This document shows, piece after piece, positions 54,267 through 63,021 of a DNA stretch of 64,000 nucleotides. Origin of the DNA: Streptomyces sp. NBC_01232 (GTDB taxonomy: Bacteria; Actinomycetota; Actinomycetes; Streptomycetales; Streptomycetaceae). A program made the translations under genes and the position numbers. The stretch's first letter is position 1, and each line of letters starts with the position of its first letter. The notes below the pieces were generated by a model, which saw nothing but the letters and a program-made list of their open reading frames with translations, did not search any database and was not told the DNA's origin. Location of the stretch: assembly GCF_035989885.1 (NCBI RefSeq), contig NZ_CP108518.1, forward strand, positions 5,695,001 to 5,759,000. The letters are read 5' to 3'.

Positions 54267-55375
54267 CCGATACGCCTGAGATGAAGAAGACGGACACGGT
54301 CGTCATCCCCGCGCAGGCCAAGGAGTCACCCGAGGTCCTGCTCAAGGTCACCAGCCTGGCGAAGCACTTCCCGATCACCAAGGGGCTGATCCGGCGCCAG
54401 GTGGGCGCGGTCAAGGCCGTCGACGGCCTCGACTTCGACGTCCGGCGCGGTGAGACCCTCGGCATCGTGGGCGAGTCCGGTTGCGGGAAGTCGACGATGG
54501 GCCGGCTGATCACGCGGCTGCTGGAGCCGACCGGCGGTTCCATCGAGTTCGAGGGCAAGGACATCACGCACCTGGGGGTGTCGGGCATGCGCCCGCTGCG
54601 CCGCGACGTGCAGATGATCTTCCAGGACCCCTACGGCTCGCTGAACCCCCGCCACACGGTGGGCACCATCGTCAGCGCGCCGTTCAAGCTCCAGAAGGTC
54701 ACCCCGGAAGGCGGGCTCAAGGCGGAGGTCCAGCGGCTGCTGTCGCTCGTGGGTCTCAACCCCGAGCACTACAACCGCTACCCGCACGAGTTCTCCGGCG
54801 GCCAGCGCCAGCGCATCGGCATCGCCCGGGCCCTGGCGCTGAAGCCGAAGCTGGTGGTCGCGGACGAGCCCGTCTCGGCGCTGGACGTGTCGATCCAGGC
54901 CCAGGTGGTGAACCTGCTGGACGACCTCCAGGACGAGCTGGGTCTCACCTACGTGATCATCGCGCACGACCTGTCGGTCATCCGGCACGTCTCGGACCGC
55001 ATCGCGGTGATGTACCTCGGCAAGATCGTCGAGCTCGCCGACAACAAGTCGCTGTACGGGGCGCCCATGCACCCGTACACCACGGCCCTGATGTCGGCCG
55101 TGCCGGTGCCCGACCCGAGGCGGCGCGGCGCCAAGAGCGGCCGCATCCTGCTCAAGGGCGACGTGCCGTCGCCGATCTCACCGCCGAGCGGCTGCCGCTT
55201 CCACACCCGGTGCTGGAAGGCCACGCAGATCTGCGCCACGCAGGAACCGCCGCTGCTGGCGCTGAAGCCGGGCCACCAGGTGGCCTGCCACCACCCGGAG
55301 AACGCCGCGGACCAGGCCCCGGGCGACCAGCCCCTGCCGGGCGCGGCGGACGCGGTGGCGACGGTCACGGAGTAA
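54263..55375 (+). CDS. Oligopeptide ABC transporter ATP-binding protein (DppF type)
   Basis: A 370-residue ATPase: GESGCGKST (Walker A), [16 protein letters not shown] (Q loop and typical DppF segment), [16 protein letters not shown] (signature), [12 protein letters not shown] (Walker B), and an oligo_HPY C-terminus [12 protein letters not shown]. It forms the heterodimeric motor with the DppD-type protein. The GTG at 54263 overlaps the preceding stop. A clean hairpin terminator ends the operon. Confidence 0.95.
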   Translation: MTDTPEMKKTDTVVIPAQAKESPEVLLKVTSLAKHFPITKGLIRRQVGAVKAVDGLDFDVRRGETLGIVGESGCGKSTMGRLITRLLEPTGGSIEFEGKDITHLGVSGMRPLRRDVQMIFQDPYGSLNPRHTVGTIVSAPFKLQKVTPEGGLKAEVQRLLSLVGLNPEHYNRYPHEFSGGQRQRIGIARALALKPKLVVADEPVSALDVSIQAQVVNLLDDLQDELGLTYVIIAHDLSVIRHVSDRIAVMYLGKIVELADNKSLYGAPMHPYTTALMSAVPVPDPRRRGAKSGRILLKGDVPSPISPPSGCRFHTRCWKATQICATQEPPLLALKPGHQVACHHPENAADQAPGDQPLPGAADAVATVTE

Positions 55376-55390
55376 CCGCTCCGGCAGGCA

Positions 55391-55420
55391 CGGCCCTGCC
55401 CGGCAATCCGGGCAGGGCCG
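55391..55420 (+). terminator. Terminator hairpin after ABC transporter operon
   Basis: A perfect 13-bp stem CGGCCCTGCCCGG / CCGGGCAGGGCCG with loop CAAT, 15 bases after the stop. Confidence 0.75.
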
Positions 55421-55457
55421 CACATGTCCAGCCTCGTCGGCGTGTGAGGCGCGGGGT

Positions 55458-55474
55458 CCGGGGCGGAGCCCCGG
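55458..55474. repeat. Hairpin of the CGGAG-loop intergenic repeat
   Basis: CCGGGG-cggag-CCCCGG, the same arrangement as in the element at 20593-20636. Downstream, CCGGCGGAGCCGAGCGGCC and a near copy with one extra G occur in tandem (about 55512-55555). Confidence 0.55.
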
Positions 55475-55575
55475 GTCCTGAAGCCGCACCGGCCCGCGGC
55501 CCGAGCCCCCCCCGGCGGAGCCGAGCGGCCCGTCCCCCGGCGGGAGCCGAGCGGCCGAGGGGCGACAATGGCCCG

Positions 55576-56232
55576 GTGCTCCACGATCTCTTCCCGCCCG
55601 GGATCCAGCATGCCCTGGACCTCGCCGGCATCTTCGTCTTCGCCACCGCAGGCGCCCTGCTCGCCGTCCGCAAGAACTTCGACGTCTTCGGCATCGTCGT
55701 CCTCGCCCTGGTCACGGCCCTGGGCGGCGGTCTCTTCCGCGACCTCGTCATCGGCGCCGTGCCGCCCGCCGCCTTCGGTGAGCTCAGCTTCTTCGTCACC
55801 CCGCTGGTCGCCGCCGCGATCGTCTACTTCCTGCACCCCGAGGTCCAGCGGATCAACCGCGCCATCAACGTCTTCGACGCGGCCGGCCTCGGACTGTTCT
55901 GCGTGACGGGCACGACCAAGGCCTACGAGTACGGCCTCGGTCTCACCGCCTCCGCGGCGCTCGGCGTCACCACGGCCGTCGGCGGCGGCGTCCTGCGCGA
56001 CGTGCTGGTGAACGAGGTGCCCTCGCTGCTGCGCGACCGCGAGATGTACGCCGTGCCCGCCCTCGTCGGGGCCACGATGGTCGCCGTCTTCATCAGCATG
56101 GACGCGCTCAACGGCATCACCACGGGCCTGGCGATCGTCACCACCTTCGTTCTCCGCCTGCTCGCCATGCGCTACCACTGGCGGGCGCCGCTGGCCTGGA
56201 ACCGGCGGTCGTCGGTGGCCGAAGAGCCGTAA
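55576..56232 (+). CDS. TRIC-type cation channel family protein (UPF0126)
   Basis: A 218-residue membrane protein with two similar three-helix halves, as in bacterial trimeric intracellular cation channels. Each half has the GG(G)xxRD motif: GGGLFRDLVIG and GGGVLRDVLVNEVP. These proteins conduct potassium in characterised bacterial cases; physiological roles are unsettled. The GTG at 55576 is chosen from the family-like start (LHDLFPPGIQHALDLAG). Earlier in-frame sequence is repeat DNA. It is followed 47 bases later by a thioesterase gene. Confidence 0.9.
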   Translation: MLHDLFPPGIQHALDLAGIFVFATAGALLAVRKNFDVFGIVVLALVTALGGGLFRDLVIGAVPPAAFGELSFFVTPLVAAAIVYFLHPEVQRINRAINVFDAAGLGLFCVTGTTKAYEYGLGLTASAALGVTTAVGGGVLRDVLVNEVPSLLRDREMYAVPALVGATMVAVFISMDALNGITTGLAIVTTFVLRLLAMRYHWRAPLAWNRRSSVAEEP

Positions 56233-56241
56233 CAAAAGAAA

Positions 56242-56257
56242 GCTACCGCTTAGTAGC
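56242..56257. promoter_or_regulatory. Possible operator before the thioesterase gene
   Basis: GCTAC-cgctta-GTAGC, an inverted repeat with 5-bp arms, 22 bases before the ATG and just after an A-rich stretch (AACAAAAGAAA). Its position over the expected transcription start would suit a TetR-type repressor; no regulator gene is adjacent. Confidence 0.35.
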
Positions 56258-56279
56258 AAGCCGGTGTACCGTCGTTTGC

Positions 56280-57137
56280 ATGTCACACGCAGCTGCCAAG
56301 GCATTCATCGGCGACAGTGAGTTCGACCGCGACACCGCCATCACCGCACGCGCGGGCGAGCCCGGGGTGTACGACGCGGAACTCTCCGCCGGCTGGACGA
56401 TCATCGCCGCCGTGAACGGCGGCTACCTGCTGGCCCTGGTCGGCCGGGCCCTGTCGGCGGCCCTCCCGCACCCGGACCCGTTCACCGTCTCCGCGCACTA
56501 CCTGACCTCATCCGTGCCCGGCCCCGCCGTGATCCGCACGCAGGTCGTCCGCGTCGGCCGCACCCTCTCCACGGGCCAGGCCTCGCTGTTCCAGTACGAC
56601 GAGAACGGCGTCGAGATCGAGCGCATCCGCGTCCTCGCCTCCTACGGCGACCTCGCGGCCCTGCCGGACGACGTACGGACCGTCGCCGTGCCGCCCGCCA
56701 TCCCCGCCTACGAGGACTGCATCGGCCCCGAGGCCGGCCCGGCCCCGATCCCCGGCAGCTCCGCCATCGTGGACCGGCTGCGCCTGCGGCTGGACCCGGC
56801 GACCGCCGGCTGGGCCGTCGGTGCGCCGTCCGGCAAGGGCGAGATGCGGGCCTGGTTCGAGCTGGCCGACGGCCGCGACGCCGACCCGCTGTCCATCCTC
56901 CTGGCCGTGGACGCGCTGCCGCCGACCGCCTTCGACCTCGGCCTGGTGGCCTGGACCCCGACGGTGGAACTCACCACCCACGTCCGGCGCCGCCCGGCCC
57001 CCGGCCCGCTCCGGGTCTCCATCACCACCCGCAACCTGGCCGGCGGCTTCCTGGAGGAGGACGCGGAGGTCTGGGACTCGTCGGACCACCTGGTCGCCCA
57101 GTCCCGCCAGCTGGCCCGCGCCCTGCGCCCGGCCTGA
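56280..57137 (+). CDS. Double-hotdog acyl-CoA thioesterase family protein
   Basis: A 285-residue protein with two hotdog folds, as in the TesB/4HBT_3 thioesterase group: AGWTIIAAVNGGYLLALVGRAL with the first helix, PFTVSAHYL strands, and a second half ending RQLARALRPA with WDSSDHLVAQSR. It would hydrolyse acyl-CoA thioesters in the cytoplasm. The catalytic Asp/Gln/Thr set of TesB was not located with confidence. The ATG at 56280 is preceded by a possible operator. Confidence 0.86.
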   Translation: MSHAAAKAFIGDSEFDRDTAITARAGEPGVYDAELSAGWTIIAAVNGGYLLALVGRALSAALPHPDPFTVSAHYLTSSVPGPAVIRTQVVRVGRTLSTGQASLFQYDENGVEIERIRVLASYGDLAALPDDVRTVAVPPAIPAYEDCIGPEAGPAPIPGSSAIVDRLRLRLDPATAGWAVGAPSGKGEMRAWFELADGRDADPLSILLAVDALPPTAFDLGLVAWTPTVELTTHVRRRPAPGPLRVSITTRNLAGGFLEEDAEVWDSSDHLVAQSRQLARALRPA

Positions 57138-57244
57138 CCGCTCCCCGATCCGGCCGGCAGCGCACTCCCCGGGAGTGCCGTGCCGGCCATCACGGGGTCC
57201 CGCGGCGCAAGGGGCCACCGGTCGACTCGTAGAATCGGGGGATC

Positions 57245-58408
57245 ATGGCCTACCTCGACCACGCCGCCACCACCCCGATGCTGCCGGAGGCCGCCGCGGC
57301 GATGACCGCGCAGTTCGCCGCCACGGGGAACGCCTCCTCCCTGCACGCCGCCGGCCGCCGGGCCCGCCGTACCGTGGAGGAGGCCCGCGAGGCCTTCGCC
57401 GAGGCGGTCGGCGCCCGCCCCAGCGAGGTGGTCTTCACCGCCGGCGGCACGGAGGCCGACAACCTCGCCGTCAAGGGCCTCTACTGGGCCCGGCGCGACG
57501 CCGATCCCGCCCGGACCCGGGTCATCGCCAGTCCCGTCGAGCACCACGCCGTGCTCGACGCCGTCCACTGGCTCGCCGAGCACGAGGGCGCGCAGGTCGA
57601 GTACCTGCCCGTGGACCGCCACGGGCGCGTGCACGCCGACGCCTTCCGCGAAGCCGTCGGGCGCAACCCCGACGACGTGGCCCTGGCCACCGTGATGTGG
57701 GCCAACAACGAGATCGGCACCGTCATGCCGGTCCGCGAACTGGCCGCCATCGCCCGCGAGTCCGGGATCCCGCTGCACTCCGACGCCGTCCAGGCCTTCG
57801 GGCAGCTCGACGTCCACTTCGGCGACAGCGGCCTCGCCGCCATGACCGTCAGCGGCCACAAGATCGGCGGACCCTACGGCATCGGGGCACTGCTCCTCGG
57901 CCGGGACCAGAGCCCCGTACCCGTCCTGCACGGCGGCGGCCAGGAGCGGCACGTCCGTTCCGGCACCCTCGACGTACCGGCCGTCGCCGCCTTCGCCGTG
58001 GCCGCCGTGCTCGCCGCCGAACGGCGCGAGCGGTTCGCCGCCGAAATCGGCGCCCTGCGCGACGAACTGGTCGTCGCCGTCCGCGCGGCCGTGCCCGACG
58101 CCGTCCTCGGAGGAGACCCCGACGAGCGGCTCCCGGCCAATGCCCACTTCAGCTTCCCGGGCTGCGAGGGCGACTCCCTGCTGCTCCTGCTCGACGCGCA
58201 GGGCATCGAGTGCTCCACCGGATCCGCCTGCACCGCGGGCGTGGCCCAGCCGAGCCACGTCCTGCTGGCGACCGGTACCGACCCGCAGCTGGCCCGCGGC
58301 ACCCTGCGCTTCTCCCTCGGCCACACCTCCACCAAGGAGGACGTCGCGGCCCTGGCCGCGGCCATCGGCCCGGCGGTGGAACGTGCCCGCACGGCGGGCC
58401 TCAGCTGA
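57245..58408 (+). CDS. Cysteine desulfurase (IscS/NifS-like)
   Basis: PLP enzyme that takes sulfur from cysteine as an enzyme persulfide. The 387-residue aminotransferase class V protein starts [11 protein letters not shown] and has the PLP lysine in SGHKIGG (Lys206), HHAVLD in the cofactor pocket, and the mobile loop [11 protein letters not shown] with the likely catalytic Cys329. mnmA lies less than 1 kb downstream in the same direction, so it probably provides the sulfur for tRNA 2-thiouridine; iron-sulfur supply is an alternative. Its last 8 bases overlap the convergent amidase gene. Confidence 0.94.
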   Translation: MAYLDHAATTPMLPEAAAAMTAQFAATGNASSLHAAGRRARRTVEEAREAFAEAVGARPSEVVFTAGGTEADNLAVKGLYWARRDADPARTRVIASPVEHHAVLDAVHWLAEHEGAQVEYLPVDRHGRVHADAFREAVGRNPDDVALATVMWANNEIGTVMPVRELAAIARESGIPLHSDAVQAFGQLDVHFGDSGLAAMTVSGHKIGGPYGIGALLLGRDQSPVPVLHGGGQERHVRSGTLDVPAVAAFAVAAVLAAERRERFAAEIGALRDELVVAVRAAVPDAVLGGDPDERLPANAHFSFPGCEGDSLLLLLDAQGIECSTGSACTAGVAQPSHVLLATGTDPQLARGTLRFSLGHTSTKEDVAALAAAIGPAVERARTAGLS

Positions 58409-59084
58409 CGGGGTCCCGCTCGTCGAGTGCCTGCTGCACCAGGCCGATGTACCGGTTCCAGTCCCAGTGGCGGCCGGGATCGGTGTGGTCGGCGCCCGGT
58501 ACCTCGGAGTGGCCGACGATGTGGGCGCGGTCCGCCCGTATGCCGTACCGGCGGCAGATGCCTGCCGCCAGCCGGGCCGAAGCCGCGTACATCTCGTCCG
58601 TGAAGTCCTGCGGGCGGTCCACGAAGCCCACGTGCTCGATGCCGACGCTGCGCTCGTTCATCGAGCGGTTCCCGGCGTGGAAGGCCACGTCCAGCTCCCG
58701 CACCATCTGCTCCACATGGCCGTCCCCGCGCACTATGTAGTGCGCCGAGGCCTTGTGCCACGGATTCCGGAAGGCGTCCACCGAGGACTCGAAGCCGCCC
58801 TGTGTGACATGGACGACGATCCGGTCCACCCGGTAGTCGTCGGGCCGGTCCGCCATCCGCCAGTTCGCCGGCGAGGCCGCCGTCCAGTTCGCGCCCACGT
58901 GGTCGAGCTCGCCCTCCTTGCGCGGCTTGGCCACCCCCGGTATCAGCCACCAGCCCCGGGCGATCTCCTCCCGGCCGGCGACCCCCGCCACCGCGAGGAC
59001 CCCGAGCCCGCCGAACAGCACGGCCCTGCGGGTCCGCCCCGGCGACTTCTGTCCCTTGTTCCCCTGCTCGACGATGTGATCCAC
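58401..59084 (-). CDS. N-acetylmuramoyl-L-alanine amidase (Amidase_2/PGRP)
   Basis: A zinc amidase that would cut the lactyl-Ala bond of peptidoglycan outside the membrane. The 227-residue protein has an N-terminal twin-arginine-like signal ([18 protein letters not shown]), then the Amidase_2 domain: [11 protein letters not shown] (first zinc His), YIVRGDG, AFHAGN and a final [19 protein letters not shown] with the second His and the metal-binding Asp/His region. The GTG at 59084 follows a G-run. It is convergent with the desulfurase gene and divergent from mnmA. Confidence 0.91.
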   Translation of the reverse strand: MDHIVEQGNKGQKSPGRTRRAVLFGGLGVLAVAGVAGREEIARGWWLIPGVAKPRKEGELDHVGANWTAASPANWRMADRPDDYRVDRIVVHVTQGGFESSVDAFRNPWHKASAHYIVRGDGHVEQMVRELDVAFHAGNRSMNERSVGIEHVGFVDRPQDFTDEMYAASARLAAGICRRYGIRADRAHIVGHSEVPGADHTDPGRHWDWNRYIGLVQQALDERDPVS

Positions 59085-59145
59085 CCCCCGTACCCCGATA
59101 ACGCGCTGTGACCCCGCTCGGTTCCCCCGTACTCTGGACGGTGCT

Positions 59146-60279
59146 ATGACTGAGAACCTGCCGCCCGCACACCGCCCGCTTCGCATCCTGGCCGCCATGT
59201 CCGGCGGAGTGGACTCCGCTGTCGCCGCCGCCCGTGCGGTCGAAGCCGGGCACGACGTGACCGGCGTCCACCTCGCGCTCTCCGCGAACCCGCAGTCCTT
59301 CCGGACCGGCGCCCGTGGCTGCTGCACCATCGAGGACTCCCGCGACGCCCGCCGCGCGGCCGACGTCATCGGCATCCCCTTCTACGTCTGGGACCTGGCC
59401 GAGCGCTTCCGCGAGGACGTGGTCGAGGACTTCATCTCGGAGTACGAGGCCGGGCGCACCCCGAACCCCTGCCTGCGCTGCAACGAGAAGATCAAGTTCG
59501 CGGCGCTGCTCGACAAGGCCCTCGCGCTCGGCTTCGACGCCGTCTGCACCGGCCACTACGCGACCGTCGTGCTGAACGAGGACGGCTCCCGCGAACTGCA
59601 CCGCGCCTCCGACATGGCCAAGGACCAGTCCTACGTCCTCGGGGTCCTCGACGAGAAGCAGCTCGCCCACGCCCTCTTCCCCCTCGGTGACACCCTCACC
59701 ACCAAGGAAGAGATCCGCGCCGAGGCCGAGGAGCGGGGGCTGGCCGTCGCGAAGAAGCCCGACAGCCACGACATCTGCTTCATCGCCGACGGCGACACCC
59801 AGGGCTTCCTCGCGAACCGCCTCGGCAAGGCCGAGGGCGACATCGTCGACGGGGCGACCGGCGAGAAGGTCGGCACTCACGACGGCGCCTTCGGCTTCAC
59901 CATCGGCCAGCGCAAGGGCCTGCGCATCGGCCACCCCGCCCCCGACGGCAAGCCGCGCTACGTCCTCGACATCTCCCCGGTGAACAACACCGTCACCGTC
60001 GGCCCGGTCGAAGCCCTCGACGTCACGGCCCTCACCGCGATCCGCCCCCGCTGGTGCGGCGCCGTGGCCGCGGCCCCGGGCACGTACACCGCCCAGCTGC
60101 GCGCCCACGGAGGCGAGACCGAGGTCTTCGCCGAGGTCGTGGACGGCGAGCTGCGCGTCTCCTTCACCGAGCCGGTCCGGGGCGTCGCCCCCGGCCAGGC
60201 GATCGTGCTCTACGACGGCACCCGCGTGGTCGGCTCGGCCACCATCGCGACCACGACGCGGGCCGCCGCCACCGTCTGA
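59146..60279 (+). CDS. mnmA: tRNA-specific 2-thiouridylase
   Basis: It thiolates U34 in the wobble position of Lys, Glu and Gln tRNAs using ATP and persulfide sulfur. The 377-residue protein has the PP-loop [22 protein letters not shown] with Cys109, and [14 protein letters not shown] with Cys211, the two catalytic cysteines, followed by the C-terminal beta-barrel ([12 protein letters not shown]). Start ATG at 59146 is 62 bases from the divergent amidase start. An 18-bp hairpin follows the stop. Confidence 0.96.
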   Translation: MTENLPPAHRPLRILAAMSGGVDSAVAAARAVEAGHDVTGVHLALSANPQSFRTGARGCCTIEDSRDARRAADVIGIPFYVWDLAERFREDVVEDFISEYEAGRTPNPCLRCNEKIKFAALLDKALALGFDAVCTGHYATVVLNEDGSRELHRASDMAKDQSYVLGVLDEKQLAHALFPLGDTLTTKEEIRAEAEERGLAVAKKPDSHDICFIADGDTQGFLANRLGKAEGDIVDGATGEKVGTHDGAFGFTIGQRKGLRIGHPAPDGKPRYVLDISPVNNTVTVGPVEALDVTALTAIRPRWCGAVAAAPGTYTAQLRAHGGETEVFAEVVDGELRVSFTEPVRGVAPGQAIVLYDGTRVVGSATIATTTRAAATV

Positions 60280-60297
60280 CCGGCCCCCTCCGCGCCA

Positions 60298-60337
60298 CGA
60301 CGCCGCGGTCCGTCCCCCCGGACGGGCCGCGGCGTCG
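60298..60337 (+). terminator. Terminator hairpin after mnmA
   Basis: An 18-bp stem with one G-U pair (CGACGCCGCGGTCCGTCC and complement) around the loop CCCC, 19 bases after the stop. Confidence 0.75.
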
Positions 60338-60370
60338 CGCGGTGCGGATCAGGCCGCCGAATACCACACG

Positions 60371-60556
60371 GTGCCGCTGCCGCCGTGGTTCGCCAGGATG
60401 CTCGCGTTGATCTCCAGGATCGGCCGCCTCCCCTGGGCGGCGGACGCCTTTCTGGAGGACGCCTACCGGCGCGGCGTCCTGCGCCGCGTCGGCGTCGTCC
60501 ACAGGTTCCGCCACGCCCGTCCGGAGCGTCACCTGCGCGGGCGGCCCACCGGCTGA
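60371..60556 (+). pseudogene. Probable remnant of a NACHT/STAND ATPase C-terminus
   Basis: The 61-residue frame contains AFLEDAYRRGVLRRVGVVHRF followed by RHARPERHL. This closely recalls the conserved end of large Streptomyces NACHT-domain proteins (pattern FLxDAHxRGVLRQxGxVYQFRHxxLQxxLA, from memory). Nothing upstream encodes the NTPase domains: the mnmA terminator begins 70 bases earlier. It is therefore best read as a decayed 3'-end rather than a functional gene. A small real protein cannot be excluded, but no good Shine-Dalgarno was seen. Confidence 0.45.
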
Positions 60557-60579
60557 GGGCCGCCCGGGGCGCAGCGCGC

Positions 60580-61503
60580 TCAGGCGACGGTCAGGACGAT
60601 CTTGCCGGTGGTGCGGCCCTGCTCGCCGATCTCGTGGGCCTTGGCGGCCTGCTCCAGCGGCAGCACCGTGTCGACCAGCGGCTTCAGCAGGCCCTGCTCG
60701 ACGAGGGCCGCGATCTCCTGCAGGCCGCCGAGGTCCGGCTCCACCAGCACCCAGGAGGCGTGCACGCCCTGCGGGTCGGCCGGGAGGGAGTCGGGGCCGG
60801 GCAGGGTCACCAGGTGGCCGCCGGTCTTGAGGACCTTCAGCGAGCGCTGCGTGTAGTCCCCGCCGATGGCGTCGATCACGACGTCCACGTCGGCGACGGC
60901 GTCCTCGAAGTCCGTGGTGCGGTAGTCGATCACCTCGTCGGCGCCGAGCTCGCGCAGCAGCTCGTGCTTGCCGGCGCTCGCGGTGCCGATCACGTAAGCG
61001 CCGCGGGCCTTGGCGATCTGCACCGCCAGGTGACCCACGCCGCCGGCCGCCGCGTGCACCAGCACCCGCTGCCCGGCGCTCACCCCGGCCGTGTCCACCA
61101 GGGCCTGCCAGGCGGTCAGCGCGGCCAGCGGCAGGGCCGCGGCCTGCACGTGGTCCAGCGTGGCCGGCTTGCGGGCGAAGTGCCGGGCGGGGCCCGTCAC
61201 GTACTCGGCGTACGCGCCGGCCTGCTGCGGGAAGCGGGGCATCCCGTAGACCTCGTCGCCCGCCCGGTACAGGGTCACGCCCGGTCCCACGGCCTCGACG
61301 GTGCCGGACACGTCCCAGCCGACCGCCGGCACCGGGCCCCAGGGGATCAGGGCGCCGCTCTCGCGCGTCTTCCAGTCCACCGGGTTGACGCCGGCGGCGT
61401 GGACCCGGACCAGGACCTCGCCCATGCCGGGCTCCGGACGCTCGGCGTCCGTCTCGACGAGGACCTCGGGTCCGCCCCACTTGCTGATGACGACGGCGCG
61501 CAT
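60580..61503 (-). CDS. Quinone-oxidoreductase-like NADP-dependent dehydrogenase (MDR family)
   Basis: A 307-residue medium-chain reductase without the structural or catalytic zinc ligands: MRAVVISKWGGPEVL, AGVNPVDWKTR, VGWDVSGTVEAVGPGV and the NADP site VLVHAAAGGVGHLAVQIAK. It probably reduces quinones or alkenals. AAGGAG supports the ATG at 61503. It is divergent from a GATase1-AraC regulator across a 116-bp gap that contains a 14-bp palindrome, so that regulator likely controls it. Confidence 0.92.
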   Translation of the reverse strand: MRAVVISKWGGPEVLVETDAERPEPGMGEVLVRVHAAGVNPVDWKTRESGALIPWGPVPAVGWDVSGTVEAVGPGVTLYRAGDEVYGMPRFPQQAGAYAEYVTGPARHFARKPATLDHVQAAALPLAALTAWQALVDTAGVSAGQRVLVHAAAGGVGHLAVQIAKARGAYVIGTASAGKHELLRELGADEVIDYRTTDFEDAVADVDVVIDAIGGDYTQRSLKVLKTGGHLVTLPGPDSLPADPQGVHASWVLVEPDLGGLQEIAALVEQGLLKPLVDTVLPLEQAAKAHEIGEQGRTTGKIVLTVA

Positions 61504-61586
61504 GACATGTCTCCTTGCTGGGTTCTCCGGTGCCGGTGTCCCGGCCGATGACCTCACTGTCTCCGCTCGCCGACCCCCGTAGTGTT

Positions 61587-61600
61587 GGCCGTACGGCCAC
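61587..61600. promoter_or_regulatory. 14-bp palindrome in the reductase/regulator gap
   Basis: TGGCCGTACGGCCA, a perfect palindrome 20 bases before the regulator start and 84 bases before the divergent reductase start. A candidate binding site for the regulator. Confidence 0.4.
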
Positions 61601-61619
61601 CATGTGTCAGGATCTGGCC

Positions 61620-62585
61620 ATGCACCGAATCGCCGTACTCGCCCTCGAAGGGGTCCCCCCGTTCGAGCTCGGCATCCCCTCCCGCGTCTTCGGCAACGCC
61701 CACGACGAGGCCGGGAATCCGCTCTACGAGGTGACCGTCTGCACCGCCGACGGCCTGCCCGTGACCAGCGACGCGGGCTTCACCGTCGGCGTCACGGCCG
61801 GCCCCGAGGCCCTCGCCGCCGCCGACACCGTGATCGTCACGCCCACCCACGCCATGGACGAGCTCGCGCACGGCGCCCCCCTGCCGCAACCGCTGACCGA
61901 CGCCCTCGCCGCGATCCGGCCCGGCACCCGGCTGGTCTCCCTGTGCACCGGCTCCTACGTCCTCGCCGCCGCCGGGCTGCTCGACGGCCGGCCCGCCACC
62001 ACCCACTGGCTGCACGCGCCCGAGTTCCAGCGCGGCTTCCCGCGCGTGCGGCTCGACGAGGAGGTCCTCTTCGTCGACGACGGCGACATCCTCACCTCGG
62101 CCGGCGTGGCGGCCGGCATCGACCTCTGCCTCTACCTGATCCGCCAGGACCACGGCACGGGCGTCGCCAACCGGGCCGCGCGGCTGTGCGTGGTCCCGCC
62201 CTGGCGGGACGGCGGCCAGGTCCAGTACATCGACCGGCCCGTCCCGGAGCCGACGCTCGCCACCACCACCGCCACCCGCGCCTGGGCCCTGGAACGCCTC
62301 GCCGAACCGGTCACCCTCGCCGAACTGGCCGCGCACGCCCGGATGAGCCTGCGCACCTTCACCCGGCGCTTCCGCGACGAAGTCGGCATGACCCCGGTGC
62401 AGTGGCTCACCGCCCAACGCCTGGAACTGGCGCGCCATTTGCTGGAATCCAGCGATCTCCCGGTCGACCTGGTCGCCCACCGTGCGGGCTTCGGATCGGC
62501 CAACTCCCTGCGCCAGCACATGCGTTCCACGCTCGGCGTCTCCCCGATCGCCTACCGGCGCACCTTCCAGCCCGCATCGGCATGA
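61620..62585 (+). CDS. GlxA/FtrA-type transcriptional regulator (DJ-1/PfpI plus AraC HTH)
   Basis: A 321-residue regulator: an N-terminal GATase1-like domain (HRIAVLALEGVPPFELGIPSRVFG) with the nucleophile-elbow SLCTGSYVLAAAGLL, and a C-terminal AraC-type double HTH (about 225-318, LAAHARMSLRTFTRRFRDEVG ... HRAGFGSANSLRQHM). Such proteins activate or repress adjacent catabolic or detoxification genes. The ATG at 61620 is chosen by family start. The divergent reductase is the likely target. Confidence 0.93.
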   Translation: MHRIAVLALEGVPPFELGIPSRVFGNAHDEAGNPLYEVTVCTADGLPVTSDAGFTVGVTAGPEALAAADTVIVTPTHAMDELAHGAPLPQPLTDALAAIRPGTRLVSLCTGSYVLAAAGLLDGRPATTHWLHAPEFQRGFPRVRLDEEVLFVDDGDILTSAGVAAGIDLCLYLIRQDHGTGVANRAARLCVVPPWRDGGQVQYIDRPVPEPTLATTTATRAWALERLAEPVTLAELAAHARMSLRTFTRRFRDEVGMTPVQWLTAQRLELARHLLESSDLPVDLVAHRAGFGSANSLRQHMRSTLGVSPIAYRRTFQPASA

Positions 62586-62673
62586 CCTCGCAGGTCATCG
62601 CCGGCGCGGCCCTGTGCTGACAGGATCGGAGCAACGGCCCGCACTGGCGGGCCCGTTCACAGGGGGAGAGACC

Positions 62674-63021
62674 ATGACCGCGTACGCCATCGCCCACATA
62701 CGCCCCGACACCATGAACGAGGACGTCCTCGAGTACATCGAGCGGATCCCGTCGACGATGGAACCCTTCGGCGGCCGCTTCCTCGTCCACGGCAAGGAGG
62801 TCGAGGTCATGGAGGGCCCCTTCCCCGGCACCGTCGTCATGATCGGCTTCCCGGACATCGAGAGCGCCCGCGCCTGGTACGCCTCCGACGCCTACCGGGC
62901 CATCATCCCGCTGCGCACCGACCACATCCCGGGCGAGGTCATCCTGGTCGAGGGCGTCCCGGCCGACTACGACGCCCGGCGGACGGCCGCGGCCCTGCGC
63001 GAAGCCGCGGGGCCGCGATGA
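62674..63021 (+). CDS. DUF1330 family protein
   Basis: A 115-residue dimeric alpha/beta-barrel type protein: AYAIAHIRPDTMNEDVLEYIERI, FGGRFLVHGKEVEVMEG, VMIGFPDIESARAWYASDAY and LRTDHIPGEVILVEG, all typical of DUF1330. Function is unknown; members are small cytosolic proteins. GGGGGAGA supports the ATG at 62674. Its stop overlaps the next start by four bases (ATGA), so the two genes are translationally coupled. Confidence 0.9.
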   Translation: MTAYAIAHIRPDTMNEDVLEYIERIPSTMEPFGGRFLVHGKEVEVMEGPFPGTVVMIGFPDIESARAWYASDAYRAIIPLRTDHIPGEVILVEGVPADYDARRTAAALREAAGPR

